Assembly: GCF_016808095.1 (NCBI RefSeq) | Contig: NC_068970.1 | Location: 41,513,630 to 41,577,629 of the forward strand | Direction of reading: 5' to 3' | From: Vigna angularis | Lineage: Eukaryota > Streptophyta > Magnoliopsida > Fabales > Fabaceae | Length of the DNA: 64,000 bases | Shown: positions 30,459 to 39,779 of the stretch, piece after piece | Numbering within the stretch: the stretch's first letter is position 1 | Layout of the letters: every line of letters starts with the position of its first letter | Program-made: the position numbers and the translations under genes | Notes under the pieces: generated by a model | The model's database searches: none | Told to the model about the DNA's origin: nothing | The model's input: the letters and a program-made list of their open reading frames with translations, nothing else

Positions 30459-31337
30459 TGATGGACAAACGCCCGAGAAGCTGACGACCGAAGCTGTGCG
30501 AGCTCGATTCGGACTCCTCGAAGCTTCTCCGACGAGTGAAGACACAGCGGAAATGGACAAAAACTCGAAGAAGAACAAAAATAGAAGGTTAAACTCGAAT
30601 AGAAAACCCTAAAATCATGAACGAACCCTAGAAAAGAGGGAAAACTCAAAATGAACCGATTAATCGGTTCAAACATAAGATTGGAGGAAAACAATCGGTG
30701 AAAAGTCTGGATCGAAGGTGAAACAAGGTTTTAATCGGTGGAAATCAAAAGAAATGGTGAAGATGAGGTGCAAATATGGAAGGAGGTGTATATTCATGAA
30801 GAGGAATGAAACTTACGGAGGAAGAGACGTGGATCTGTGAAGATAGAAATGGAGTAGAGGCTTACTGTGATGATGATGCGTTTGAGAGGGAGAAACCCTA
30901 GCAGATGAGGTTTCTTCGAAATGGAAAATGAGAGAAATGTGGATGCGAGAGTGGGAAAATGGAAAGTGATGCGTTCGACAGAGAACGCGTGGCTGAAGAG
31001 CGCTGATGCAAGGAAGCTGGAGACGTACTGGCAGCTGACGCGTGCCAGATATGGCAGTGGAGGCTCAGCGTGGAAATGAAAGAGAAGCACCGTGAAGTTT
31101 GAAGAAATGGAAGAATGAGAGTGTGCTTGGAAGGTGGCTAGAGGGAGTCTTTGGACTCTCTAGCCTGACTTTCAAGAGAGAATTGTTTCTATTTCAGAAA
31201 ACTTAATTCTCATTAATCTCAAAAAGTGCTAATACAAGAGAGGAGTTGGCTATTTATAGTAACCCATGCTCCTTAAGAGCTAAGCTAGGAAAAGTAAAAA
31301 ATACAAAAGAAGGACTACGTCAAGGAGGATTCCATCA
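30459..31337 (-). repeat. Gag-only element 5' LTR
   Basis: Same 879-bp length as 24627-25505, with about seven substitutions seen by eye, for example gcag/acag near the start and gtgg/atgg near the end. It is flanked on the right by TCTGA. Confidence 0.94.
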
Positions 31338-31342
31338 TCTGA

Positions 31343-32006
31343 GTTACAACCACCAAAACTAAGAAACAAGGACCAAAATGCACTCAGGAGGCTCTGGCGA
31401 GACGAATGGCAGTGTCACAGTGTAATTTCGACACCGAAAAGGTGGCGCGTGACAAACACACGCTGGAAGCTAATCGTAGAGAAGTCGTGCATGACGTTGC
31501 ATGTGGAGGAGAATCAGGCAACGACAAGCAAGGATGGGTCGCGCTCCTCGATGCGCACAAAACTCCTAACTTCGCCAGAGAAAATAAGACGGCAGCGGCG
31601 ACGGAGGTTGAACAGATGTGGCGCACGTGGCGATGCTTGGATGAGAACTAGCCCTTGACACATGCATGGTTGACCATGGCTCAAGGAGGCAATCTAGATC
31701 CATTGGTCGCCAAACTAAACTGTGGCAGTGGTCGGTGGCGGGCATTAGCGGACGACGTCGGAATGATAGGAAATAGAGGTTGATGGTGACAAACTTATGT
31801 GGACAGCTCCTCATAGTGGAAAAATAGTGCCAACGGTAAATGGCACCAGACAGCGGCAAATAGTGCCAAACAACGACAAACAATTTCGAACAATTGCGGA
31901 CAACAACTAGGGTTTGGAGACTAGATAGAAACCAGAACAGGACTGCTCATTAAGGTATTTAAGAAAAGATGAAATTTTTAAGGTCGCCGGTGGCAGCAGC
32001 CATGGG
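31343..32006 (-). other. Copia-type internal DNA, second segment
   Basis: Continues the minus-strand copia-type element after the TCTGA duplication. The three overlapping frames (31384-31626 minus, 31406-31651 plus, 31566-31883 minus) share one GC-richer stretch and none is recognised. Near 31983-32011 and 45950-45990 the DNA lies close to the primer site and would be leader. Confidence 0.5.
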
Positions 32007-32011
32007 CCACC

Positions 32012-33294
32012 TGATAACAGTTGAAAAACTATTATTTTCATGCTTAAATTTGATACTAAAAGCAACCTTTAACACTTAGAAACTAGCTTGAAATCATGTT
32101 TTTGGTTATATTTTCAGAAATAAGAGAGTTCGACAGGTTTATGCTTGATTTCAGTGTTTTATGCAGGTTTTAAGGTGAATTTGGTGAAAGAAGTGAAGAA
32201 GAACAGGAATGGAATCAGAAAAGACATAGAAAAGTGCAAAAGGAGAAACCGCAACCACCGCTCAGCGGCAGTTTATCGCTGAGCGGCACTCAGTAACTCG
32301 CGTTGGCTCCGCTGAGGGGTGAAATGGCCGCTGAGGGGAAGAATCGAGCTCGCGCACTTACCGCTGAGCGGCACTTTTATGGGCTTAGGCCTAATTTTCT
32401 GTAATTTACGAATAATATATAAGCTTTAGGGTTTCCTAGGGTTTGTATCTTTGGCTGGGACGAAGCAAACACTCTCTCTTCCACCCCTTTGAAGGAGGAT
32501 CTTGGATGCTCAGGCTACCTCTTCACCTTTCTAGGGTTTTATCTTTCATTCTTTCATTATTATTCATCTAGTTTCACCATGAATATGGTGAACTAAACCT
32601 TGTATTGTTGTTGGGGGATCAATGTAATCTTGTGAAACTCTCATATATGGAATTTGTGTTTAAATATATTAATTGAGATATGTGCTTTCTTTCATCATTA
32701 GTTAGGGTTTTTCCTCTTTGCTCAAAGCATGCATTGTTTAACTCATTCGATGTCATGATCATTGATTTTGCCGATATGGGAACGTATGGGGAAGTCTAGA
32801 TCTGGGGAATTTCTCCCAATAGTATATTGGTTGCCTTTAAGCTCCTGCACTTCAGAGCTAATTACTAGGAATGCTAGGAATTGTATGAACTCGTAATTAA
32901 GGATAGGCCTTCTTGACAAGGTGATTTAGAGAGTGGCATTAACATTGATGAAAAGATTGTTGAATTCCTAAAATATATGAGAGTGGATAAGATGAAATTG
33001 ATAACCCCAACAACATACTCATCCATATAATTCATTACGAGTTTGTTTTACTCTTTTTGCCATTGATCACATTCATGCATACATGTTTAATTACTGTCTT
33101 TTGCATTAAAACTAAAATCAATCGTTCACAAGTCTTAAATAATCAACGAATTAGATAACTAACTAGGCCGTGAGTCCTTTGGGAAAACGATACTTGGTCT
33201 TATCGAGTTTTATTACTTGAACGATTCGGTCACACTTGCCGATTGTTAAAACAAGTTTGTGGCGCCGTTTTCGGTGTTCATAAATTTGTCATCA
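32012..33294 (+). repeat. Outer Athila-like 5' LTR
   Basis: Near-identical to 44667-45949. It includes TATATAAG (32416-32423) and a cluster of CCGCTGAGCGG/CCGCTCAGCGG palindromes (32258-32373). A TGGCGCCGTTTTCGGTG segment at about 33260 resembles the primer-binding site but lies inside the LTR, 20-35 bp before its end. Confidence 0.94.
32416..32423 (+). promoter_or_regulatory. LTR TATA box (outer 5' LTR)
   Basis: TATATAAG, followed closely by ctttagggtttcc. The equivalent position is TATATAAG in the LTRs at 35990 and 45071 but TGTATAAG in the inner 3' LTR (42258), so that copy may be weaker. Confidence 0.6.
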
Positions 33295-33316
33295 CCACCG
33301 GCGCCGTTGTCGGGGA
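33295..33316 (+). other. Primer-binding site, tRNA-Asp type (outer)
   Basis: GGCGCCGTTGTCGGGGA (33300-33316) is complementary to the 3' end of plant tRNA-Asp apart from one C-to-T change. The spacer between LTR and site is CCACC, identical to the target duplication of this insertion, whereas the inner element has AGTTTT. Confidence 0.75.
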
Positions 33317-33642
33317 CTCGTGGTTTAACTAGTTTATTTGTTTGATTATTGATTATCTTTGACTTGTTTTTGAATTTTTAATTTAAATTTCGAATTTTTT
33401 ATTTTTTCTGTTTATATTTTTTAGTTTTTATTTTATTTTATTTTATTTTATTTTTTGGTTTTTATTTTATTTTATTTTATTTTATTTTCTGTTTTTATTT
33501 TATTTTTCTATTTTTATTTTTCTGTTTTTATTTCCTATCTTCTTATCTTTTCAATTATATCCTTTGATTTGTTTTTATCTATCTTCTCTATCTTTTTGTG
33601 CTAACAAATATTTTCTAGAGTTTTGTGCCTAATGTCTGCAGA
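33317..33642 (+). other. T-rich leader with TTTTA repeats (outer)
   Basis: Non-coding leader between the primer site and gag, rich in TTTTA repeats (about 33418-33540). The inner element has an equivalent tract at about 36950-37120, so it is an inherited feature of the family. Confidence 0.7.
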
Positions 33643-35121
33643 ATGCAATTTGATCAAGAATTTAACTATATGGGCACTCAATTCTATCAAAGTAATCTCA
33701 ACCACTGGTGGGAACCTCACTCAAGCATGGATGAAAGCCAATTTTGGCAAGCTGCCGGACAATTTGAGACCCAACCACAACAACAATGGCAGCAACAAAG
33801 CTTTAAAATCAACAAAGGGAAGCAAGAGATCTCTTCATTTAGACAAGGCATGGAGGAAACACTAGGTCACGCATGGGACAGGTACAAAAGCCTATTAAGA
33901 AAGACTCCCACGCATGAATTTAACGAAGGAGAAGTAGTCCTAATCTTCCTTGGAGGTCTTGGTTCACAAACCATGATGATGCTTGACGCCTCAGCTGGAG
34001 GCAATATCAAATGGAAAACTCCAGAGGAAGCCACAGAAATAATTGAAAACATAACTACGAATGACAATAAGTGGAACAGTGAAAGAGGAGCTCCTATTCA
34101 ACAAAAAGGAGTTCTACAGTTGCAATCCAATGATGCCTTGATAGCTCAGAACAAGTTAATAACTCAACAATTGGAGAATCTCACAAAGATACTTGAACAA
34201 TTGCCAAAAGAGTTAAAGACTGTTGCACAAGTTCAACCACAGATGTGTGAATTGATGTGTGAATTATGTGGGGGTGACCATATCAATGGTCAATGCGCCT
34301 TTCCAGTGGAAGCTTTAGAGGATGTTAACTTCACGGCCAATCAATTTCCATACTGTCAGGGAAACTTCAATGAAGGGTGGAAACCACACCCAAGTATTGG
34401 TCAAGAACAAAGTGGGCAAGCTGGACAATCAGGGCAATTTAACAAGCAACAGCAACAACCCGTTCTATCAGGAAGTTTGGATAGTTTGGATGAAACCCTT
34501 CAGCGATTTTTGAACAATTCTGACGCTACTCAGAAAAGCATTGAAGAACATGTAAAAGGATGGAGATGCAACTTCGTTACATTAGTCAGAAATTGAATGA
34601 TGAGGTTAATACTGAAGTTAACCTTAAGGAAGAAGGGCAAGCCATTGTCACTGAAAGTGAAAAGATTCTTGATGAGAAAAAAATAGGGGGAGATGAGGAA
34701 AAGATAGAGAGAAAAGAAAAAGAAGAGTTGAGTGAGAAAAATAAAGATGAAGAAAAAGAGAAAGAAGTGGTTGAGAGAGAAGAGAGAAAGAAAGATTGTG
34801 TGAAAATAAAGAAGTTGAAAAGAAAAAGAAAAAGGAAGAAAAAAATAAAAGAAGAAAAAGAGAAAATTTAGGGAAAGAAAAAGGAAGAAAAAGAAGATGA
34901 GAGGAAAGAAGAAGAAATCATATGAAAAATCCCATCCTCATCTAAAGAAGAATCATAGGAAGGAAAAGAAATTTAAGTGCTTAATGGAAATCTTCAAGAA
35001 ATTAGAGATTAAAGTTCCTATGATTGAGACACTGCAACAGGTTCCTGGTTTTATCAAATTCCTGAAGAAGTTCAGTAGAAAGAAGAAAAAGAAGAAAGAT
35101 CATGAGCTTGGGTCAAGCTAG
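33643..35121 (+). pseudogene. Athila-like gag, broken (outer element)
   Basis: The first open segment, from ATG 33643 to the stop at 34594, keeps the downstream half of the Gag core (KQEISSFRQGMEETLGHAWD, then TFLGG-like and DASAGGNIKWKTPEEATEI) and a CELCGGDHINGQC knuckle, which here follows a short duplication (CELMCELC). The upstream half of the core present in the inner copy is missing. In its place is a Gln/Trp/Phe-rich N-terminus resembling the region after the knuckle. Frameshifts then connect to a Lys/Glu-rich stretch (34560-34871) and to a segment (34897-35121) with MEIFKKLEIKVPMIETLQQVP, a conserved Athila motif that normally precedes protease. No protease follows. Confidence 0.82.
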
Positions 35122-35141
35122 TGACGTTAAAAGAGCGCTTG

Positions 35142-35157
35142 CTGGGAGGCAACCCAG
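35142..35157 (+). ncRNA. CTGGGAGGCAACCCAG hairpin motif, outer copy 1
   Basis: CUGGG-AGGCAA-CCCAG can fold as a 5-bp stem with a 6-base loop. It is preceded by gtgacgttaa and aagagcgctt, which also precede the other three copies in the window. It lies just after the gag remnant. The sequence family is common downstream of Athila-type gag; an RNA role is inferred. Confidence 0.55.
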
Positions 35158-35246
35158 TGATTTAAGAACTTTTAATTTTTGGTTTGGTAAAGTAATTTTG
35201 AACTTTTGGACATTTTGTTGTTTTTGTTATAAGTTTGTTACAGGGT

Positions 35247-35357
35247 TTACATCTACTGATGGATGTAAGGCGAAAGAGTATCTACTGAAGGATACTATGT
35301 TTGTATACACCTACTGATGGGTGTTGATAAGGAAGATTTGCACCTACTGATGGGTAT
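35247..35357 (+). ncRNA. Tandem small-hairpin array, outer element
   Basis: Four consecutive units share the core U-ACUGA(A/U)-G and have complementary arms: UUACAUC/GAUGUAA (35247-35268), AGUAUC/GAUACU (35277-35296), ACACC/GGUGU (35307-35324) and a decayed CACC/GGUA unit (35340-35357). Arms differ between units yet stay paired. The array lies between the two CTGGGAGGCAACCCAG motifs, as in the inner element. Confidence 0.6.
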
Positions 35358-35400
35358 TGGTGGATTTTGGGTCAGGCTCGTGACGTTAAACAAGCGCTAC

Positions 35401-35416
35401 CTGGGAGGCAACCCAG
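35401..35416 (+). ncRNA. CTGGGAGGCAACCCAG hairpin motif, outer copy 2
   Basis: Same 16-base motif as 35142-35157, preceded by cgtgacgttaaacaagcgct. It closes the hairpin array on its 3' side. Confidence 0.55.
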
Positions 35417-35565
35417 TTGATTGATTTTATCTGTATTGTTTGTTTTGATTCTGCTTTAGTTGCATAATAGGGTTGTGCATGAGTAATTTGAAAATTTTAT
35501 TGCATGAAGCCAGTGAGGGGTATGTTTAGGACGCATTTAGGTTAAGCTAAGGAGAAGGAGGGCAC

Positions 35566-36870
35566 TGATAACAGTTGAAAAACTGTTATTTTCATGCTTA
35601 AAATTGATATTAAAAGCAACCTTTAGACTTAGAAACTAGCTTGAAATCAATGCTTTTATCTATATTTTCAGAAATAAGAGAGCTGGACAGGTTTATGCTT
35701 GATTTGAGTGTTTTTGTGCAGGTTTTGAGGTGAATTTAGTGAAAGAAGTAAAGAAGGAGAGAAGTGGAATCATAAAAGGAAGCAAAGAGTGCAAAAAGAG
35801 AAGTCGCGAGCACCGCTCAGCGGCATTTTACCGCTGAGCGGCACTCAGGAGGTCACGGGAGGTCCGCTGAGGGGCAAACTGGCCGCTGAGGGGAAGAAAA
35901 GTGAAGCGAGGTCACCGCTGAGCGGTATTTACCGCTGAGCGGCACTTTTTGGGCTTGGGCTTTTGTAATCTTTTGTAACTCTAGAATAGTATATAAGGAC
36001 TTGCACGTCCTAGGGTTAGACATCTTTGGCAGAAACGAGGCAAACACTCTCTCTTCCACCCCTTTGAAGGAGGATCTTGGATGCTCAGGCTACCTCTTCA
36101 CCTTTATTGGGTTTATTCTTTCATACTTTCATTGTAATTCATCTAGGTTCACCATGAATATGGTGAACTAAACCTTGTATGTTTGTTGGGGAATCAATGT
36201 AATCTCTTGAAGCTCTCATATATGGAATTTATGCTTGCATCTTTTAATTAAGACTTATGCTTTCTTTCGTCATTAGTTAGGGTTTTTCCTCTTTGCTTAA
36301 TGCTTGCATTGTTTAACTCATTCTAATGCATGATTATTGGTTTTGTCGATACGGACACGTACGGGGAAGTTTAGATCTGGGGAATTTCTCCCAATATTAT
36401 ATTGGTTGTCGTTAAGCTCCTGCACTTATGAACTAATCATTAGGAATGCTAGGAATTGTATGAACTCGTGATTAGGGAGAAGCCATCTAGAATGGTACTT
36501 TAGAGAGTGGCATTAACAATGATGATTTGAATGTTGAATTCCTAAAATGTATGAGAGTGGATGAGATGAAATTGACCCCCAACAACATATTCATTCATAT
36601 ATTCCATTGAAAGTGTTTATCTTTTGTCTTTGCCATTGATCAAACTTCATGCATACATGTTTATTTTTTGTCTTGCATATTAAAATCCAAATATTTCGTT
36701 TGTAAGTCCTAGCTAATCAACAAATCACATAACTAAACTAGGCCGTGAGTCCTTTGGGAAGAACGATACTTGGTCTTACCAAGTTTATTACTTGAACGAT
36801 TCGGTCATACTTGCCGATTGTGAAACAAGTTTGTGACATCATATTTTGGTGCTTACAAATTTGTCCATCA
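35566..36870 (+). repeat. Inner Athila-like 5' LTR
   Basis: Same length as 41834-43138 and almost identical. It contains TATATAAG (35990-35997) and a CCGCTGAGCGG palindrome cluster (about 35811-35944). The 68-residue minus-strand frame 35853-36059 recurs at 42121-42327 and is LTR sequence, not a gene. Confidence 0.95.
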
Positions 36871-36876
36871 AGTTTT

Positions 36877-36894
36877 TGGCGCCGCTGCCGGGGA
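36877..36894 (+). other. Primer-binding site, tRNA-Asp type (inner)
   Basis: TGGCGCCGCTGCCGGGGA, complementary to the 3' end of tRNA-Asp with a single mismatch, six bases after the LTR. Confidence 0.85.
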
Positions 36895-37202
36895 CTCGTG
36901 GTTTAACTGGTTAATTTGTGTGATAATTGATTATCTTTGACTTTTTGAATTTCTGTTTTTATTTTTTCTGTTTTTATTTTATTTTATTTTATTTTATTTT
37001 ATTTGATTAGGTTAGATTAGATTTTATTTTATTTTATTTTATCTTTTAGATTAGGTTAGATTTTATTTTTTTTTAGATTAGATTTTATTTTATTCTATCT
37101 TATTTGATTCTATCTTCTAAATCTTTTTATCTTCTGAATTTATATCTTCTTATATATCTTTTTGTGCTAACAAATCTTTTCTAGGGTTTTGTTTTCTTGT
37201 GT

Positions 37203-39641
37203 ATGCAGGAAGCAATTCGAACTAGGAGTAAGAAAACAACAGAACCACTTCTTGAAGGTCTAGACGAGAGTAGAAGGAGGAGAAGAATCAGAACGTCCAG
37301 AGAACTTTTCCCTTCTCCAGAGACTCTCTTACAATCATCACCACAAGGTTCTGTTCACAGCACAAGAAGTATGGAGAACAATAATGCTAGAAGAACTCTT
37401 GCAGATTACACTAATATTGCTGGACCTCAACACTTTAACAGCATAGCTAGACCTAGAGTCAATGCAGCCAACATGGAGGTCAAGCCAGCATTAATTCAAC
37501 TGGTGAAGAGTAATCAATTTAATGGGTTATCTCACGAAAGCCCATATGAGCACCTTACAACTTTCAATGAGATCTGCAACACGGTCAAGATTAATGGGGT
37601 GCCAGACGAAGCTATCAAACTTAGCTTGTTTCCCTTTTCATTGGGGGGCAATGCTAAGCTTTGGTTAAACTCTTTTCCAGAAGAAAGTTTCACAGAGTGG
37701 GAAGCAGTGGTCACAAAATTTTTAAACAAATACTTTCCACAATCTAAGGTGACCAAAGGCAAGCAAGAGATTTCGTCATTCAAGCAGGGCATGGAAGAAT
37801 CACTGGGGCATGCATGGGACAGGTATAAAAGCTTGTTACGCAAAACTCCCACGCATGGTTTTGAAGATCAAGAAGTAGTCTTAACTTTCCTTGGAGGGCT
37901 TGGTTCACAAACCAAGATGATGTTGGACGCCTCAGCAGGAGGCAATATTAAATGGAAGACTCCAGAGGAAGCAACTGAAATTATAGAAAACATGGCTACT
38001 AGTGACAATGAGCTGCACAGTGAGAGAGGAGCTCCTATGCAACAAAAAGGAGTTCTTCAGTTACAAACACATGATGCCTTGCTAGCTCAGAACAAAATTC
38101 TAACTCAACAGCTGGAGACTCTGACTAAAACTTTGGCTCAATTACCTAAAGAGTTGAAATCTGCTGCACAGGTACAAACCCAGTTGTGCGAATTATGTGG
38201 AGGTGATCATGTCAATGGTCAGTGTGCTTTTCCAGTGGAAGCCGTGGAGGATGTTAATTTCATGGCTAATCAATTTCCATACCGTCAAGGGAATTATAAT
38301 CAAGGGTGGAAACCACATCCAAGCATTGGCCAAGGACAAACTGGGCAAGCTAATCAATATAACAAGCAGCAGCAGCAACCAACCTTGTGGCAACAGTTAT
38401 CTATGCTTAATGAAAGGCAAACAAGGTTGGAAGAAACTCTTAATCAATTCATACAGAAAACAGAATCTTCTCAAAAGAGCACTGAAGCTGCTATAAAGAA
38501 TTGGGAGATTCAAATGGGTCAGATTACCAAGCGATTGGAAGAAAGACCAGATAGAAATTTTGGGGCTAATACTGAGGTTAACCCCAGAGAAGAGTGCAAA
38601 GTGGTAAAGAGTGTTAATGAAGAGATAATTGAGTTAGAAGAAGACGAAACAGAAGAAAGAAGAGAAGTAGAAAGAAAGAACACTTTTCCTTTTCCAACAA
38701 AGCAAGAGAATCAAATGGACTTCACAGAGTTATTCAGAATGGTGGATAATGACGCACCTTGGGAACAAATTCTACAGAAAATTGCAGTATACACAAAATC
38801 AGATGAAGGAACTTCTACAAAGAAGAGACGTAGAGATGTTGAGGAAGAAAAGTGTATAACTGTTAAGCAAGAATCATTCCCTCCTAAAGCACCAGATCCA
38901 GGTAGTTTTTCTATCCCTTGCACTATAGGGAAGAAAAAGGTGAAGAAAGCTCTCCTTGATTTAGGTTCAAGTGTTAACTTGATACCTTATTCTTTACTGG
39001 AGCAAATTGGCAATGTTAAAGTGAAACCTGTAAAGGTTAATCTAGTAATGGCCGATGGATCTTCAAAGGAGCCATGTGGGATTGCTGAGGATATTATAAT
39101 TTGTGTTGGCAAACTTCAGTTTTTAGCAGACTTTGTGGTGATGAAAATGGAGACCGAGAAGATACCTATCATACTTGGAAGACCGTTTATGAAAACGGCC
39201 AGGGCCATCATTGACGTACATGAAGGTATAGTAGTGCTTCAGGACAGAGAGGAGAGAGTGGTGGTGGATGTCTTCAAAGATGAAACGCAAACAAAGGAGG
39301 AAGAGGCTAGTTATAAAGCTGCATTTCGAGATGCACCCATGACTAGACATAAAGATGAAGATCTTGAGGTTTCAGGTAACCACTGTTTGTTGTTTCAGGT
39401 ACCCAAGGATGAAGAAGAAACTGGAAAAGGAGAAGAGATTCCTAGGGACTGGAAGAAAAGAGAACCCCAACTTGGCACACCTGTGAGACTCAAGAACAAG
39501 TTGTGGGTTGTGAAGGGCTTCAAAGAAAAGGAGATGATAGAGATAGAGTCTCCATATTCTAGAAGAACCAAAACAGTCCAAAGGAAGCAGTTGAGAAGTT
39601 GGTGGAAAGACTACATCAACTATACAGAAGATGGAACTTGA
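37203..39641 (+). CDS. Athila-like Gag-protease polyprotein, intact
   Basis: An uninterrupted frame of 812 codons; the open frame extends two codons upstream but the first ATG is at 37203. Domains in order: basic N-terminus (RSKK, RRRRRIR); Gag capsid core at about residues 95-265 (QFNGLSHESPYEHLTTF, LFPFSLGGNAKLWLNSFP, WEAVVTKFLNKYFP); zinc knuckle CELCGGDHVNGQC at about 329-341 (CX2CX3HX4C); a Gln-rich linker; a Glu-rich segment; retropepsin-like protease at about 570-680, with LLDLGSSVNLIP in place of the usual D(T/S)G, and IILGRPF; then a basic tail. Family knowledge says Gag packages RNA and the protease matures it. RT, RNase H and integrase normally follow but are absent. The intact frame beside missing enzymes suggests helper-dependent replication in which Gag-protease is still useful; recent insertion is the alternative. 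Confidence 0.9.
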   Translation: MQEAIRTRSKKTTEPLLEGLDESRRRRRIRTSRELFPSPETLLQSSPQGSVHSTRSMENNNARRTLADYTNIAGPQHFNSIARPRVNAANMEVKPALIQLVKSNQFNGLSHESPYEHLTTFNEICNTVKINGVPDEAIKLSLFPFSLGGNAKLWLNSFPEESFTEWEAVVTKFLNKYFPQSKVTKGKQEISSFKQGMEESLGHAWDRYKSLLRKTPTHGFEDQEVVLTFLGGLGSQTKMMLDASAGGNIKWKTPEEATEIIENMATSDNELHSERGAPMQQKGVLQLQTHDALLAQNKILTQQLETLTKTLAQLPKELKSAAQVQTQLCELCGGDHVNGQCAFPVEAVEDVNFMANQFPYRQGNYNQGWKPHPSIGQGQTGQANQYNKQQQQPTLWQQLSMLNERQTRLEETLNQFIQKTESSQKSTEAAIKNWEIQMGQITKRLEERPDRNFGANTEVNPREECKVVKSVNEEIIELEEDETEERREVERKNTFPFPTKQENQMDFTELFRMVDNDAPWEQILQKIAVYTKSDEGTSTKKRRRDVEEEKCITVKQESFPPKAPDPGSFSIPCTIGKKKVKKALLDLGSSVNLIPYSLLEQIGNVKVKPVKVNLVMADGSSKEPCGIAEDIIICVGKLQFLADFVVMKMETEKIPIILGRPFMKTARAIIDVHEGIVVLQDREERVVVDVFKDETQTKEEEASYKAAFRDAPMTRHKDEDLEVSGNHCLLFQVPKDEEETGKGEEIPRDWKKREPQLGTPVRLKNKLWVVKGFKEKEMIEIESPYSRRTKTVQRKQLRSWWKDYINYTEDGT

Positions 39642-39681
39642 ACTTTATTGGGTCAAGCTAATGACATTAAAAGAGCGCTTG

Positions 39682-39697
39682 TTGGGAGGCAACCCAG
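39682..39697 (+). ncRNA. TTGGGAGGCAACCCAG hairpin motif, inner copy 1
   Basis: As 35142-35157 but with the first stem base C changed to T, leaving a U-G pair. It starts 41 bp after the gag-protease stop and is preceded by atgacattaa and aagagcgctt. Confidence 0.55.
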
Positions 39698-39779
39698 TGA
39701 TTTACAAACTTTTGACTTTTGATTTGGTTTTGTAACTTTTAATTTGTGGACATTATTTTGTAAATATTTTGTTGGATAC

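Larger units (their letters stand above)
24627..31337 (-). mobile_element. Gag-only gypsy derivative (LARD-like), minus strand
   Basis: Near-identical 879-bp LTRs (24627-25505 and 30459-31337), each TGATGG...CCATCA, lie inside a perfect 5-bp duplication TCTGA (24622-24626 and 31338-31342). Orientation follows from the gag frame (minus), a minus-strand purine tract AAGAGGGAGGGCA beside the left LTR, and a TGGTATTTAGAG-like primer site beside the right one. The interior holds one gag frame and about 3.8 kb without coding. No protease, RT or integrase is seen. By eye the LTRs differ at about 7 positions, near 0.8%, so the insertion is recent. Confidence 0.92.

Noticed and set aside
31384..31883. 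Three overlapping frames in a GC-richer patch
   Set aside because: They compete for the same DNA on both strands and match no family; the patch is internal DNA of the copia-type element.
35853..36059. 68-residue frame repeated at 42121-42327
   Set aside because: Lies inside the two inner LTRs in the same place; conservation follows from LTR identity.
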